Assembly (NCBI GenBank): GCA_034679345.1
Contig: JAXDAY010000033.1
Coordinates: forward strand, 44,809-108,808
DNA: 64,000 nucleotides
Source: JAXDAY01 sp034679345
GTDB taxonomy: Bacteria; Eisenbacteria; RBG-16-71-46; CAIMUX01; VGJL01
Direction: 5' to 3'
Numbering within the stretch: position 1 is the first letter of the stretch; each line of letters opens with the position of its first letter. This document shows positions 52,757-61,173 of the stretch, piece by piece. The notes under the pieces are model-generated. The model searched no databases, was not told the origin of the DNA, and worked only from the letters and a program-made list of their open reading frames with translations. Position numbers and translations under genes: made by a program.

Positions 52757-54421
52757 GTGCCCGATGAACCGATCGAACCCATCGTGAAGCTCTGTGGCAT
52801 CGACGCCGAGGTCGGCAACTTCCTCACCGGCCCTGGTGTGCCGGCCGGAACTTCGCGCGAGGCTTCGCGCGCCTTGCTCCGCGAGTTCGAGGGGATCCCT
52901 CCCTCCGACCGTGAGGATGCCCCACGCGGCGGGGCGCTACCGCGACACGGCTTCGCGCGCGGCCGGGCATTCCCTCCCGTCGCGGGGAGCGGACCCGTAC
53001 GGATCTTCCGGGGCTCCTACGACAACGAATCGCCGCGCAACCCTCAGGACTGGGGACGCAAGTATCTTCCTTCAAACGGCGGCTGCGTCTACATCGACCT
53101 GAACCACCTCGAGCTCTGCATCCCCGAGGTCCGCTCCGCCTTCGACCATCTCGCCTACTGGCACGGGATGCTCCGGATCGCCCGCTCCGCGCTCAATCTC
53201 GCCAATGCTCAAATGCCGCCCGAGTACGCGATCCGCGTGCTCGTCAACAACAGCGACGGCAGGGGAAGCGCCTATGGCAGTCACCTGAGCTTCCTCCTCC
53301 ATCGCCGCGCTTACGAGAATATCTTCAGCCGCCGCGTCCACTACCTGCTCTATCTCGCCTCCTTCCAGGTCTCGAGCGTGATCTACACGGGCCAGGGGAA
53401 GGTCGGCTCGGAACGCGGAGGCGATCCCGTTCGCTTTCAGCTCTCACAGCGCGCCGACTTCTTCGTCCGGACGGTGAGCGAAGAGACGACATCGAATCGC
53501 GGAATCGTCAACAGCCGGAACGAGCCTCTCTGCGGCGACCGTTTCGCCCCGGGCTGGAATGGACATCATCCGGCCCGTACCCTCGCCCGCCTGCACGTGA
53601 TCTTCTTCGACAACACCCTCTCCCACATCCCTTGCCTCCTCAAGGTGGGGACGATGCAGATCCTTCTCGCGATGATCGAGGCCGGGGAGGTCGATTGCGA
53701 GCTTCTCCTCGAGGATCCAGTGGCCGCGCTCGAGCGGTACAGCCGCGACCCGGAGCTCCGGGCGCGCGCGCGCACGGTGAGCGGCCGCTCGCTCACCGCG
53801 ATCGAGCTGCAACGCCTCTTCCACGAGCGCGCGAAGCGATTCGTCGACGCGGGACGTTGCGATGGAATCGTCCCAAGAGCCGATGAGATCGTCTCCATCT
53901 GGGGAGAGACGCTCGATGATCTCGAACGTGGAGACATCGAGCGGCTCTCGCGGCGCCTCGACTGGGCCTTGAAGCTCACGTTCCTCGAGCGCGCGATGGC
54001 GCGGCACCCGGAGCTCGACTGGACCTCGCCGGGCCTCAAGCACGTCGATCACCTCTACTCGAGCCTCGCTCTCGAGGAGGGTCTCTTCTGGACCGCGGAG
54101 AGAAGCGGCTTCACGCACCGGCTCGTGGGCGACGAGACGATCGCAGCCTGCGTGAGCGAGCCGCCGAGGGACACGCGCGCTTTCACTCGCGCGATGCTGC
54201 TGCGTTCCGTCGATCCGGCGGCAATCGAGGAGGTCGCGTGGGACTTCATCCGCTTCCGCTCCGTCGACTCGGGGCGATGGGTCTCACGGCGGACGTTCGA
54301 GATGGACGATCCGCTTGCGTTTGGCGCCGAGAAAGCGGCGCCGGTTCTGACACAGGAAGGATCGCTGAGCGAGATGCTCGACGCCCTCGACGCGATCCGC
54401 GAAGAAAGGAGTCCGTCATGA
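52757..54421 (+). CDS. PafA/Dop-family enzyme, divergent paralogue
   Basis: 554 residues of the Pup-ligase/deamidase (glutamine-synthetase-like) superfamily. It begins VKLCGIDAEVGNFLTG, in place of the G-x-E-x-E-x-G motif of typical members, and has NGGCVYIDLNHLELCIPEV near residue 110, corresponding to the catalytic Asp region. A CLLKVGTMQILLAMIEAG block and a helical C-terminal domain complete the fold. The divergent motifs resemble PafA2-type or Dop-like proteins. It may remove or prepare the Pup-like modifier encoded next. GTG at 52757 has AAAGGAGG nine bases upstream. Its stop overlaps the modifier start by four bases. Confidence 0.8.
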   Translation: MPDEPIEPIVKLCGIDAEVGNFLTGPGVPAGTSREASRALLREFEGIPPSDREDAPRGGALPRHGFARGRAFPPVAGSGPVRIFRGSYDNESPRNPQDWGRKYLPSNGGCVYIDLNHLELCIPEVRSAFDHLAYWHGMLRIARSALNLANAQMPPEYAIRVLVNNSDGRGSAYGSHLSFLLHRRAYENIFSRRVHYLLYLASFQVSSVIYTGQGKVGSERGGDPVRFQLSQRADFFVRTVSEETTSNRGIVNSRNEPLCGDRFAPGWNGHHPARTLARLHVIFFDNTLSHIPCLLKVGTMQILLAMIEAGEVDCELLLEDPVAALERYSRDPELRARARTVSGRSLTAIELQRLFHERAKRFVDAGRCDGIVPRADEIVSIWGETLDDLERGDIERLSRRLDWALKLTFLERAMARHPELDWTSPGLKHVDHLYSSLALEEGLFWTAERSGFTHRLVGDETIAACVSEPPRDTRAFTRAMLLRSVDPAAIEEVAWDFIRFRSVDSGRWVSRRTFEMDDPLAFGAEKAAPVLTQEGSLSEMLDALDAIREERSPS

Positions 54422-54618
54422 CCGAAGAAACCAGAGAACGCCCACGTCCCGCTCCCGCCCCGCCACGGGGGGCTCCCCCCCCGTCCTCCGCGCGCGGCGA
54501 AGCGCTGCGCCGCTCCGCGGATCGGTTCTTCGCCGCCGGCGACGCGGCGATCGAGCAGGCGCTCTCGGGCGATAGCGAGAAGTTCCTCGACTCGAGCCGG
54601 CAGGAGGGAGGCGAGTAG
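54418..54618 (+). CDS. UBact/Pup-like protein modifier
   Basis: 66 residues. The N-terminus is disordered and Pro/Arg-rich (RPRPAPAPPRGAPPPSS); the second half is helical (GEALRRSADRFFAAGDAAIEQALS) and ends SSRQEGGE. This is the size and plan of Pup and of the Gram-negative Pup homologue UBact, both disordered with a helical C-terminal part and a Gly-Gly-Gln/Glu end. Here the terminal Glu is encoded, so deamidation by Dop is not needed before ligation. The gene overlaps the upstream PafA/Dop-family gene and ends three bases before the next one. Confidence 0.8.
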   Translation: MTEETRERPRPAPAPPRGAPPPSSARGEALRRSADRFFAAGDAAIEQALSGDSEKFLDSSRQEGGE

Positions 54619-54621
54619 CCG

Positions 54622-56292
54622 ATGCCCTGCCTCTTCGGGCTCGAGACGGAGTATGCGTTCACCTCGTCGTCCGAGGAGCCGGCGCGGCGGGGGACGCAAC
54701 TCCCCCGCCTCATGGAGATGGCCGGAAAGCACCTGGTCCATCTCGGGGGCGTGCGCGATCCGGGCTTCTACCTGGCCAACGGGGGAAGATTCTACATCGA
54801 CAGCGGGGGCCACCCGGAGTTCGCCACACCGGAGTGCTCGGATCCGTGGGAGGCGGTGCGGTACGCGGCGGCGGGCGATCGGATCCTCATGGACCTGCTC
54901 GCCCGCTGGCCGGAAACATACCCGGGAGAACCGGCCCCGATTCTCCACAAGTGCAACGTCGATCATGGGGGACGCCGCGCGACCTGGGGCGCCCACGATT
55001 CCTACATGCATAAGGGTTGCTGCGGGCTTCTTCCCGACGCGTTGATCCCGCATCTCATCACGCGGATTCTCTATTCGGGCGCGGGCGGGTGGAATCCGCG
55101 CAGCCGCGGCCTTCACTTCGTCCTCTCGCCCCGGGCGAGCTTCATGGAACGAGCCGTCTCGAGCGAGTCGACGCAGACCCGAGGGATCTACCACACGAAG
55201 GATGAACCGCTCGCCTTGGGAGACATCCATCGGCTCCACATCATCTTCGGCGAAAACCTCTGTTCCCAGACCGCCCTCTGGTTGAAGGTCGGAGCGACGG
55301 CGCTCGTTGTGGCCCTCCTCGACTCCGGAATCGCGCCGGACATCTCGATCCCGCGCCCCAGCGCCCCCGCGGCATTGCGCCGCATCGCCGGCGACCCGAG
55401 CCTGCGCGCGCCGATCTCCCTCGCCGACGGCCGAAGGCTCACCGCCATCCAGATCCAGCGGGCGTATCTCGAACTGGCGGAGAAGTACGCGCGCGCTCCG
55501 TTCATGCCCTCCTGGGCCGAAGCGGTCTGCGGCAAGTGGCGCGAGACCCTCGATCGGCTGGAGGAAGACCCTTCGAGCATGCGCCGCGCGCTCGACTGGG
55601 GGATCAAGCTGGATCTCTACCGCGCCCGCGTCGAGTCGAGGGGATTCGATTGGAGCTCGCTCTCCATTTGGTCCAGCGTCGTGGGGCGGGTCCTGAAGGC
55701 CCTCGAGCCGACCGAGTACCGCGGCCAGTCAGTGAGCGTGGAGTTCGTGCTCGGCGCTCAGAGTCCGATCCCGCGGACGATTCGCGAGCTCACGCCGATG
55801 CTGGCCAGAAAACGTCTCGACTGGTCGGCGCTGCGACCTTTCGTCGATCTGCGCCGCGAGATGCTCGAGATCGACACTCGCTTCGGACAGCTCGACGCCA
55901 GGGGGATCTTCCGCGCGCTGGAGACCGCGAACGTTCTCGAGCACCGCATCGCCGGCGTCGACCCGATCGACCATGCGATGCACGAGCCGCCGCTTGGAGG
56001 CCGCGCGGAGCTGCGCGGCCGCTGGATCCGCGAGCTCGCGCCGCGTTCGCGGATGGGCCTCTACTGCGAATGGCAGGGGATCTGGGATCTCGGGGAGAGA
56101 AAGGTCCTCGATCTCTCCGATCCGCTCGGCGGTCCCGCGGACTGGCGAGAGATGAGCCCGATCGAGAACGCCGGGTTGGAGATGGATCGCGAGTTCGGTT
56201 CCCCACTGTCGTCCCGTCTCCGAGAACGCCTGGCCGAACTGCGCCGGGCTCGCGCCGCCCGGCGGCGTCAGGCGGGCATGACCCGGGAATAA
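54622..56292 (+). CDS. PafA/Dop-family enzyme, canonical (likely Pup/UBact ligase)
   Basis: 556 residues. The N-terminus MPCLFGLETEYAFTSSS carries the G-x-E-T-E-Y metal- and ATP-binding motif of PafA/Dop. NGGRFYIDSGGHPEFATPEC corresponds to the catalytic Asp region (Asp69 in FYIDSGG). Further blocks are HLITRILYSGAGGW, RGIYHTKDEPLA, LHIIFGENLCSQTALWLKVG and a helical C-terminal domain. It should attach the encoded Glu terminus of the Pup-like protein to target lysines using ATP; whether it is ligase or depupylase cannot be settled from sequence alone. It follows the modifier gene by three bases and is the last gene of the operon. Confidence 0.85.
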   Translation: MPCLFGLETEYAFTSSSEEPARRGTQLPRLMEMAGKHLVHLGGVRDPGFYLANGGRFYIDSGGHPEFATPECSDPWEAVRYAAAGDRILMDLLARWPETYPGEPAPILHKCNVDHGGRRATWGAHDSYMHKGCCGLLPDALIPHLITRILYSGAGGWNPRSRGLHFVLSPRASFMERAVSSESTQTRGIYHTKDEPLALGDIHRLHIIFGENLCSQTALWLKVGATALVVALLDSGIAPDISIPRPSAPAALRRIAGDPSLRAPISLADGRRLTAIQIQRAYLELAEKYARAPFMPSWAEAVCGKWRETLDRLEEDPSSMRRALDWGIKLDLYRARVESRGFDWSSLSIWSSVVGRVLKALEPTEYRGQSVSVEFVLGAQSPIPRTIRELTPMLARKRLDWSALRPFVDLRREMLEIDTRFGQLDARGIFRALETANVLEHRIAGVDPIDHAMHEPPLGGRAELRGRWIRELAPRSRMGLYCEWQGIWDLGERKVLDLSDPLGGPADWREMSPIENAGLEMDREFGSPLSSRLRERLAELRRARAARRRQAGMTRE

Positions 56293-56320
56293 GCGAGACG
56301 GCTGCCCGGAACGTCCGCTT

Positions 56321-57223
56321 CTAGCGCACACACCATGCGCGCACGCCCTGCTCCTCGAGGAACGCCTCGGCCTGCGCGCCACGGAGGTGGGCGATCGTCG
56401 CCAGCATACCCGCCTCGAGGCATGTCGAGGCGGCGACCGTGACCGAGCGCGGCGCATCCCGCACGGGCCACCCATTGGTCGGATCGAGGATGTGGGAGTA
56501 GCGCACGCCGTCGCGCTCGAGGTAGCGCCGGCTGTCGCCGCTCGTCGCCAGGGCGCCGGCTCGAATCTCGAGTCCGCGCAGCGCGGTGTCTTCGCTGCCC
56601 GGATCCTCGACCCCGACGCGCCAGGCGCGATTCTCCGCGCGCGAGCCTCCCACCGCAAGATCCCCGCCACAGTTGACGAGCACGGATGCCTCGGTCTCGC
56701 CACGCGCGAGCTTCAGGCATCGATCGACGGCGTATTCCTTGCCGATCCCTCCGAGGTCGATCTCCATCCCCGGCCGCAGGCGCAAGATGGGCCGTCGCCA
56801 CTCGATCTTCCCCCACCCGACCAGCGGCAAGAGCGCCGCGATTGCGGCGGCATCCGGAATCCGATCGCCGCCGTCGAACCTCCACACCCTGCGGAGCGCC
56901 CCGGAGGTGACGTCGAAGAGCCCATCGCTCAGCTCGAAGCAGAGACTCGCAAAGTCGAGGAGATCCGCAGTCTCGACGTCGAGCTCGACCTCGGCTCCGC
57001 CGCTACCGTTGATCCGGGAGATCACGCTGTCGGCTCGATATCTGCTGAACTTGGCCTCGATCCGCCACGCCTCGCGCGAAACCACCCGCAGCACTCGGCC
57101 CGCCGTCGCAACCGAGACCGGGTCGATCAGGATCTCGCATGGACTTGCCATTGCGCTGAATGAGCCGAGCCAGTGATCTTCCCGCCGCACCAGGCGGGTC
57201 GCGGGATCGGAATCGACGCGCAT
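56321..57223 (-). CDS. apbE: ApbE-type FAD:protein FMN transferase
   Basis: 300 residues. Family motifs are visible: FSAMASPCEILID at the start, FSRYRADSVISRIN, LFDVTSGAL, MEIDLGGIGKEYAVDR (the GGIAKG-like flavin-binding loop), VLVNCGGDLAVGG and SHILDPTNGWPV. ApbE attaches FMN to Thr or Ser residues of target proteins, or supplies flavin to periplasmic enzymes, using FAD and Mg2+. A signal peptide is not obvious at the N-terminus. It is the last gene of an operon with DUF3570, DUF4266, thioredoxin-like and lipoprotein genes, a combination found in many bacteria. Confidence 0.92.
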   Translation of the reverse strand: MRVDSDPATRLVRREDHWLGSFSAMASPCEILIDPVSVATAGRVLRVVSREAWRIEAKFSRYRADSVISRINGSGGAEVELDVETADLLDFASLCFELSDGLFDVTSGALRRVWRFDGGDRIPDAAAIAALLPLVGWGKIEWRRPILRLRPGMEIDLGGIGKEYAVDRCLKLARGETEASVLVNCGGDLAVGGSRAENRAWRVGVEDPGSEDTALRGLEIRAGALATSGDSRRYLERDGVRYSHILDPTNGWPVRDAPRSVTVAASTCLEAGMLATIAHLRGAQAEAFLEEQGVRAWCVR

Positions 57224-57253
57224 GGGATCGCCTCTAGGGCAGCGGGGGTGCGA

Positions 57254-58633
57254 TCACAGCTTCACCGAGAGCCCCAGCTGGGCGATCAGCGCATCGACCG
57301 TCGGGAAGAGATCGTGGATCTTTTGCGATCCGATCGCATCGGAGGGGCTTCCGTCACCCATCTGCGAGTAGTATTCGATTCGCGCGGAGATCTCCGTCGA
57401 GCCGCCGACCGTGCGTCCCACCTTGAGGCCGCCCGTCACCGTGTCCATCGTTCCCAGCCGATAGTCCCCGGTCACATGCAGTGGAAGCGGCGAGCCATCG
57501 ACGACGCTGAAGCGGTGGAAGTCTGCCTCGCGTTGATGGTAGAAGCGCCCCTGCGGCTCGAGATAAGTTCGCTCACCCGCCTGCCAGCGATAGCGCGCCT
57601 CCACGGTGTGCGAGCGAACGCCCCAATCGTCCCAGAGATAGCGATACGAGAGGTCGATCACATCGAAGCCCGGCGTGTACTTCGACTCGAGAAAGAGGCT
57701 CTGCTTCGTCCGCGTGTCCGGGCGGCTCTCGTAGATGTAGCGCACCGGCTCGCCCGTCTTCTCCCCACCTGAGCCGTCAACGACGCTCACGATCTTGTAC
57801 GGATCGGTCAGATACCCGGAGGAGCGGCTCACCGAGTAGTTCGCCTGGATGAGCGAGGACCGATTGAGGATCTGGGTCACTCCGACCAGCAGATCCGCCA
57901 CTCGTTTGTCTTTCGAGCTGGCGCTTCTCGACTGCGCCTGGCCCGGCGGCTTCATTTCGCCCAGGGGGATCGGCACCCCGCCTTCCGGGTTCACCGTGTC
58001 GAGCGAGCCCGAGAGGCCGAGGGTGAGAGTGGTGTTTCGCATGTTGAAGTCGCGCGAGAACACTCCACTCAAGCCGAAGGACCGGTAGTCGTGCTCGGTG
58101 GAGAAGTTGCCGCCCAAGATGAAGCGATTTCGATCGCGCCAAGGGGCTTCAAAGCTGAGATTGCCCGCAATGCGCGTGTCGCGAAAGGTGTCGTCCAAAG
58201 GAGTCTTCCCCGGTTGCGTCTGGTAGGCTCCTTTCCCGGAGGGCCGGGTGAAGGTCTGCACGCGGCTGGCGGGAGTGGCCCCGTTGGCGGAAGCTCCCGT
58301 CAGGGCGTCCCAGACGAGTCGCAGACGCAAGAATCTCTCGTCTCCAAGCTGCTTCGAGACTCGTGTCACCGTCTCCATTGCCGAGACGCGGTCGGGCTCG
58401 CTGTAGACGAGGACGGCCGTCTCGACGTCGACGGGCGGCAGGTCGAGAGCGTTTGTGGTCGAACCGATCAACGCCCATGCGGCGGCGGCGAGCGTTCCAC
58501 GAATGAAGGTGTACGACGCCCCGCGGGGCGTCTCGCCATGCGTCTCGCCCTTCGGCCCGCGCTCAGTTGCAGCCACAACCGCCTCCCCCGAACCCGCGCC
58601 CGCCGCTCGAGGCTTCTTTGCTGAAGTAGACAT
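57254..58633 (-). CDS. DUF3570 outer-membrane beta-barrel protein
   Basis: 459 residues. A signal-like segment (GTLAAAAWALIGSTTNA) is followed by ETAVLVYSEPDRVSAMETV and RLRLVWDALTGASANGATPAS, the DUF3570 hallmark, then many amphipathic strands (FILGGNFSTEHDYRSFGLSG, TLTLGLSGSLD, SYRYLWDDWGVRSHTVEARYRW, ITLVGGLKVGR-like) ending LGLSVKL. DUF3570 proteins are predicted barrels that nearly always sit next to ApbE and DUF4266. It overlaps the DUF4266 gene by about 70 bases, an unusually long overlap, so a shorter start is possible. Confidence 0.82.
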   Translation of the reverse strand: MSTSAKKPRAAGAGSGEAVVAATERGPKGETHGETPRGASYTFIRGTLAAAAWALIGSTTNALDLPPVDVETAVLVYSEPDRVSAMETVTRVSKQLGDERFLRLRLVWDALTGASANGATPASRVQTFTRPSGKGAYQTQPGKTPLDDTFRDTRIAGNLSFEAPWRDRNRFILGGNFSTEHDYRSFGLSGVFSRDFNMRNTTLTLGLSGSLDTVNPEGGVPIPLGEMKPPGQAQSRSASSKDKRVADLLVGVTQILNRSSLIQANYSVSRSSGYLTDPYKIVSVVDGSGGEKTGEPVRYIYESRPDTRTKQSLFLESKYTPGFDVIDLSYRYLWDDWGVRSHTVEARYRWQAGERTYLEPQGRFYHQREADFHRFSVVDGSPLPLHVTGDYRLGTMDTVTGGLKVGRTVGGSTEISARIEYYSQMGDGSPSDAIGSQKIHDLFPTVDALIAQLGLSVKL

Positions 58634-58799
58634 GATCGTCGAGGCTCGATTCGATCGGATCCGAGTCGATCTGCATCGACTTGCGCGCGAGGAGATCGCG
58701 TTCCCACGGCTGGACGCCCAGGTGGGCGCATCCGGTTACGGCGCCGAGGAGCGCCACCGCGCTGAGGATGAGTCGAACACTTCTACTTGGATGGCGCAT
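58563..58799 (-). CDS. DUF4266 lipoprotein
   Basis: 78 residues. Lipobox AVTGC near residue 23, then HLGVQPWERDLLARKSMQID, the DUF4266 signature, and a Gly/Ser-rich C-terminus ending GGGCGCN with two Cys. It belongs to the ApbE-DUF3570 set, where it is always a small lipoprotein. It overlaps the thioredoxin-like gene upstream by 17 bases. Function unknown; it may be the FMN-carrying or assembly partner of the barrel (inference). Confidence 0.85.
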   Translation of the reverse strand: MRHPSRSVRLILSAVALLGAVTGCAHLGVQPWERDLLARKSMQIDSDPIESSLDDHVYFSKEASSGGRGFGGGGCGCN

Positions 58800-59301
58800 C
58801 GGGCGCCTCTTCCGAGAGAAGCGCTTCGATCGACTTCTCGACCTTGGCGACCTCGTCGCTGTGGAATCCGACGATCGTCTCCCGCAGCGTTCCCGCGCGA
58901 TCGTAGAGAAACGAGCTCGGCATCGCCTTGAGCCCGTAGCGCGCCGCGATCTTCCCCTCAGGATCGTAGAGGACCTTGACGGAGCTCCCCTGCTGCTTCA
59001 AGAACTTCTCCGCATCCTCCTTCTTGCGATCGACATTCACCGTCACGACGACGAGCCCGCGCTCGCCGTGTTTCTGCTGCAGGGCGTTCATCCAGGGAAA
59101 CGACTTCTTGCACGGGCCGCACCACGAGGCCCAGAAGTCGAGGTAGACGACTTTTCCGGCGTAGGGCGTCAGATCGATCGCTGCGCTCGCCGGTTGGGAA
59201 GGATCCGATCCGCCGCCTTCGGCAACTCCCTGGGAGAGCGGCGGCGTCATGAGGGCGGCTAGAGCGATGAGAAGCACGAAGAAGATGTGGACGGTCCTCA
59301 T
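58783..59301 (-). CDS. TlpA/ResA-like exported thioredoxin-fold protein
   Basis: 172 residues. A signal peptide (IFFVLLIALAALMTPPLSQGVA) precedes a thioredoxin domain with active site WASWCGPCKKSFPWMNAL, followed by VVVTVNVDRKKEDAEKFL and the cis-Pro in LKAMPSSFLYD. It should act as a periplasmic thiol-disulfide oxidoreductase. In this operon it may keep Cys residues of the DUF4266 lipoprotein reduced or assist heme/flavin assembly (inference). Confidence 0.9.
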   Translation of the reverse strand: MRTVHIFFVLLIALAALMTPPLSQGVAEGGGSDPSQPASAAIDLTPYAGKVVYLDFWASWCGPCKKSFPWMNALQQKHGERGLVVVTVNVDRKKEDAEKFLKQQGSSVKVLYDPEGKIAARYGLKAMPSSFLYDRAGTLRETIVGFHSDEVAKVEKSIEALLSEEAPDAPSK

Positions 59302-59342
59302 TTAGATCTCCCGGTCGCGGCACGCCGAACCGGCGAGCCGGT

Positions 59343-59885
59343 TTAGAACTCTCCCGAGCCCTCCTGCTCCTCCTCCTGGATCGCCTCGCCCGTGAGAGTG
59401 AACGACTTCTCCGCGATCAGCTCGCGGAAGAGATAGACGCGGAACTTGTAGGGTCCAGGGGCCCGCTTTCCGGGGGGAAGCGAAAGCGCGCTCGAGAGAG
59501 TCGTGAGGCTATCGCTTGGCTGATAGTCCACCTTCTTCTTGAAGATCGTCCGGTCCTGGGAGTTGACCCAGACGAGGTGGAAGTTCAGCACGCGATCCCC
59601 ACGCGCGAAGGGATTGGAGAGATCGGCGAAGGCGTAAGCCTTCTCGTCCACGCCCACTTCGAAGGTGTTGGTGACCCCGAGGCGCTTTCCGGTCTTCTTG
59701 CTCGTGCGAGCCTTGTCCGCGAAGGTGATCCGCGCATCAATGTCCCCCGCCTGCTTGCCGGGGTACACCCAGGTGGAATCGGGCGCGAGGACGGGATCGC
59801 TGGAGCGCGTGGAGCAGCCCGAGAGCGGGAGGAAGGCCGCAGCGATGAGGAGACACCCGAGAGCCCAGCCGATCCGCTTCAGCAT
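59343..59885 (-). CDS. Lipoprotein of unknown family
   Basis: 180 residues. Lipoprotein signal with lipobox PLSGC (Cys near residue 24). The mature part is a beta-rich domain (DARITFADKARTSKKTGKRLG, NTFEVGVDEKAYAFADLSN, VLNFHLVWVNSQDRTIFKKKVDY, YKFRVYLFRELIAEKSFTL) with an acidic C-terminal tail. No family is recognised. The ATG at 59885 follows GGGAGGGTG. It is the first gene of the ApbE operon, 41 bases upstream of the thioredoxin-like gene. Confidence 0.65.
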   Translation of the reverse strand: MLKRIGWALGCLLIAAAFLPLSGCSTRSSDPVLAPDSTWVYPGKQAGDIDARITFADKARTSKKTGKRLGVTNTFEVGVDEKAYAFADLSNPFARGDRVLNFHLVWVNSQDRTIFKKKVDYQPSDSLTTLSSALSLPPGKRAPGPYKFRVYLFRELIAEKSFTLTGEAIQEEEQEGSGEF

Positions 59886-60077
59886 CGATTCACCCTCCCG
59901 CCCCTCCGTCCATCCGGACGAAGCGCCCATGTGGACTTCATGCGATCCTCCGACGCGACTCGTACGATGAAGGATACCCGATCCATGGCGATCCGCCAAC
60001 CACGCCTCCGCCGCCGCGGCAGAGCCTGTGCCAGAGGCGTTGCCCGTGATGCGCTCGACGCCTAGTCTTCGCGGGAA

Positions 60078-61085
60078 ATGGACCATTCCGCGCAATCCAC
60101 TGCTCTCCTCTTCCCCACGGGCGGCTACCACTGGGCCGGCATGGGCGCGGACATCGCGCTCACCCCGAGGCGCGAGGTGTTCGCACGGGCCGAAGCGGCC
60201 GTCATGCCCTTCGGGGTCGCGCCCGGATCGCTCCCGCGGCTGATGTCGGGCGAGGACCAGGCGCGGCGCGTTCGCACTTCGGAAGGCTGGAGATGGGAAG
60301 GAAACTTCCCTCTGAGCATGGTGGCTCAACTCGCGCTGGGAGTCGCGCTCGCCGACGCTTGGATCGAGCGCCATGGAGCGCCGCGGGCTCTGGCCGGCGA
60401 GAGCATGGGAGAGCTGACGGCCTATGCCGTGGCGGGCGCTCTATCGCTGGAGGAAGCGGCCCGCCTGACCTATCGATGGGCCGTGGACCTTCAGACCGCT
60501 TCGGATCGCCTGGGACTACGCATGTCGGTCATCGAGGACCTCTCGATCGAGGAGATCGAATCGCTACCGGCGAATCTCGAGGCCCGCGTGGTCGTCTCGG
60601 AGGCACCGGGGCTCTGTGTCGTAGCGCTTCCGGCCACGAGCCTCGAGGAGCTGGATCGCGAGGCGCTGCGCCGGCATGGCCACACGCTGGTCTCCAACAA
60701 TCCCTGCGCGGCCCATGAATCGCGCCTGGCCCGGGCGGGCGATGTCTGGGCCGCCCATTCGGAGTTCCTGACGACGCTTTCCTTTGCCGCACCAGAGATT
60801 CCTCTGCTCGGGACGCTGAACCCGGGCGCTCCCCTGGAGACCCCCGCGAGCCTGTTGGCCAATCGCCACGACACGACCTTTCAACGGGTGCGGTGGGACG
60901 AGACACTCCGGCGGCTGCCGGATCTCGGAGTGCGCCGTGCGCTCATCTTCGGACCGGCCTCGGCCGGTTATGCGTACAAGAAGCTACGCGCGAGCGACTC
61001 GACATGCGCGAGATTGCGTTTCGCGACGATCCCCACCTTGGCAAGCGCGGGAATCAATGTCGGCCGGGAAGGTCTCTCCTCGTAG
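60078..61085 (+). CDS. Stand-alone acyltransferase (FabD/AT-like) domain protein
   Basis: 335 residues. ALLFPTGGYHWAGMGADI at the start matches the FabD/PKS acyltransferase entry motif (LFPGQGxQ), altered to PTGG. The active-site Ser109 is in LAGESMGELTAYAVAGAL (GxSxGE), and the Arg region and later His (NPCAAHESRL; FAAPEIPLLG) are present. Such domains load acyl-CoA units onto acyl carrier proteins. The P-T-G-G variation suggests a specialised enzyme of lipid or polyketide synthesis, but no partner KS or ACP is in the window. A weak ribosome site (CGGGAA) precedes the ATG. Confidence 0.8.
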   Translation: MDHSAQSTALLFPTGGYHWAGMGADIALTPRREVFARAEAAVMPFGVAPGSLPRLMSGEDQARRVRTSEGWRWEGNFPLSMVAQLALGVALADAWIERHGAPRALAGESMGELTAYAVAGALSLEEAARLTYRWAVDLQTASDRLGLRMSVIEDLSIEEIESLPANLEARVVVSEAPGLCVVALPATSLEELDREALRRHGHTLVSNNPCAAHESRLARAGDVWAAHSEFLTTLSFAAPEIPLLGTLNPGAPLETPASLLANRHDTTFQRVRWDETLRRLPDLGVRRALIFGPASAGYAYKKLRASDSTCARLRFATIPTLASAGINVGREGLSS

Positions 61086-61173
61086 CGGGCGACCGACGGC
61101 GCTCTCGGATCCGGTTCGATTCCCGATCTGCCTCGCATGGGCCCTTCACCGTCTGGCGTAGAAGCGGGCCGGG

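Noticed and set aside
45405..56320. 20S proteasome genes next to the Mpa-like ATPase
   Set aside because: No open frame with beta-type or alpha-type proteasome features was found in or around the operon.
61085..61173. attC site after the EVE-like gene
   Set aside because: No GTTRRRY/RYYYAAC pair in either orientation.
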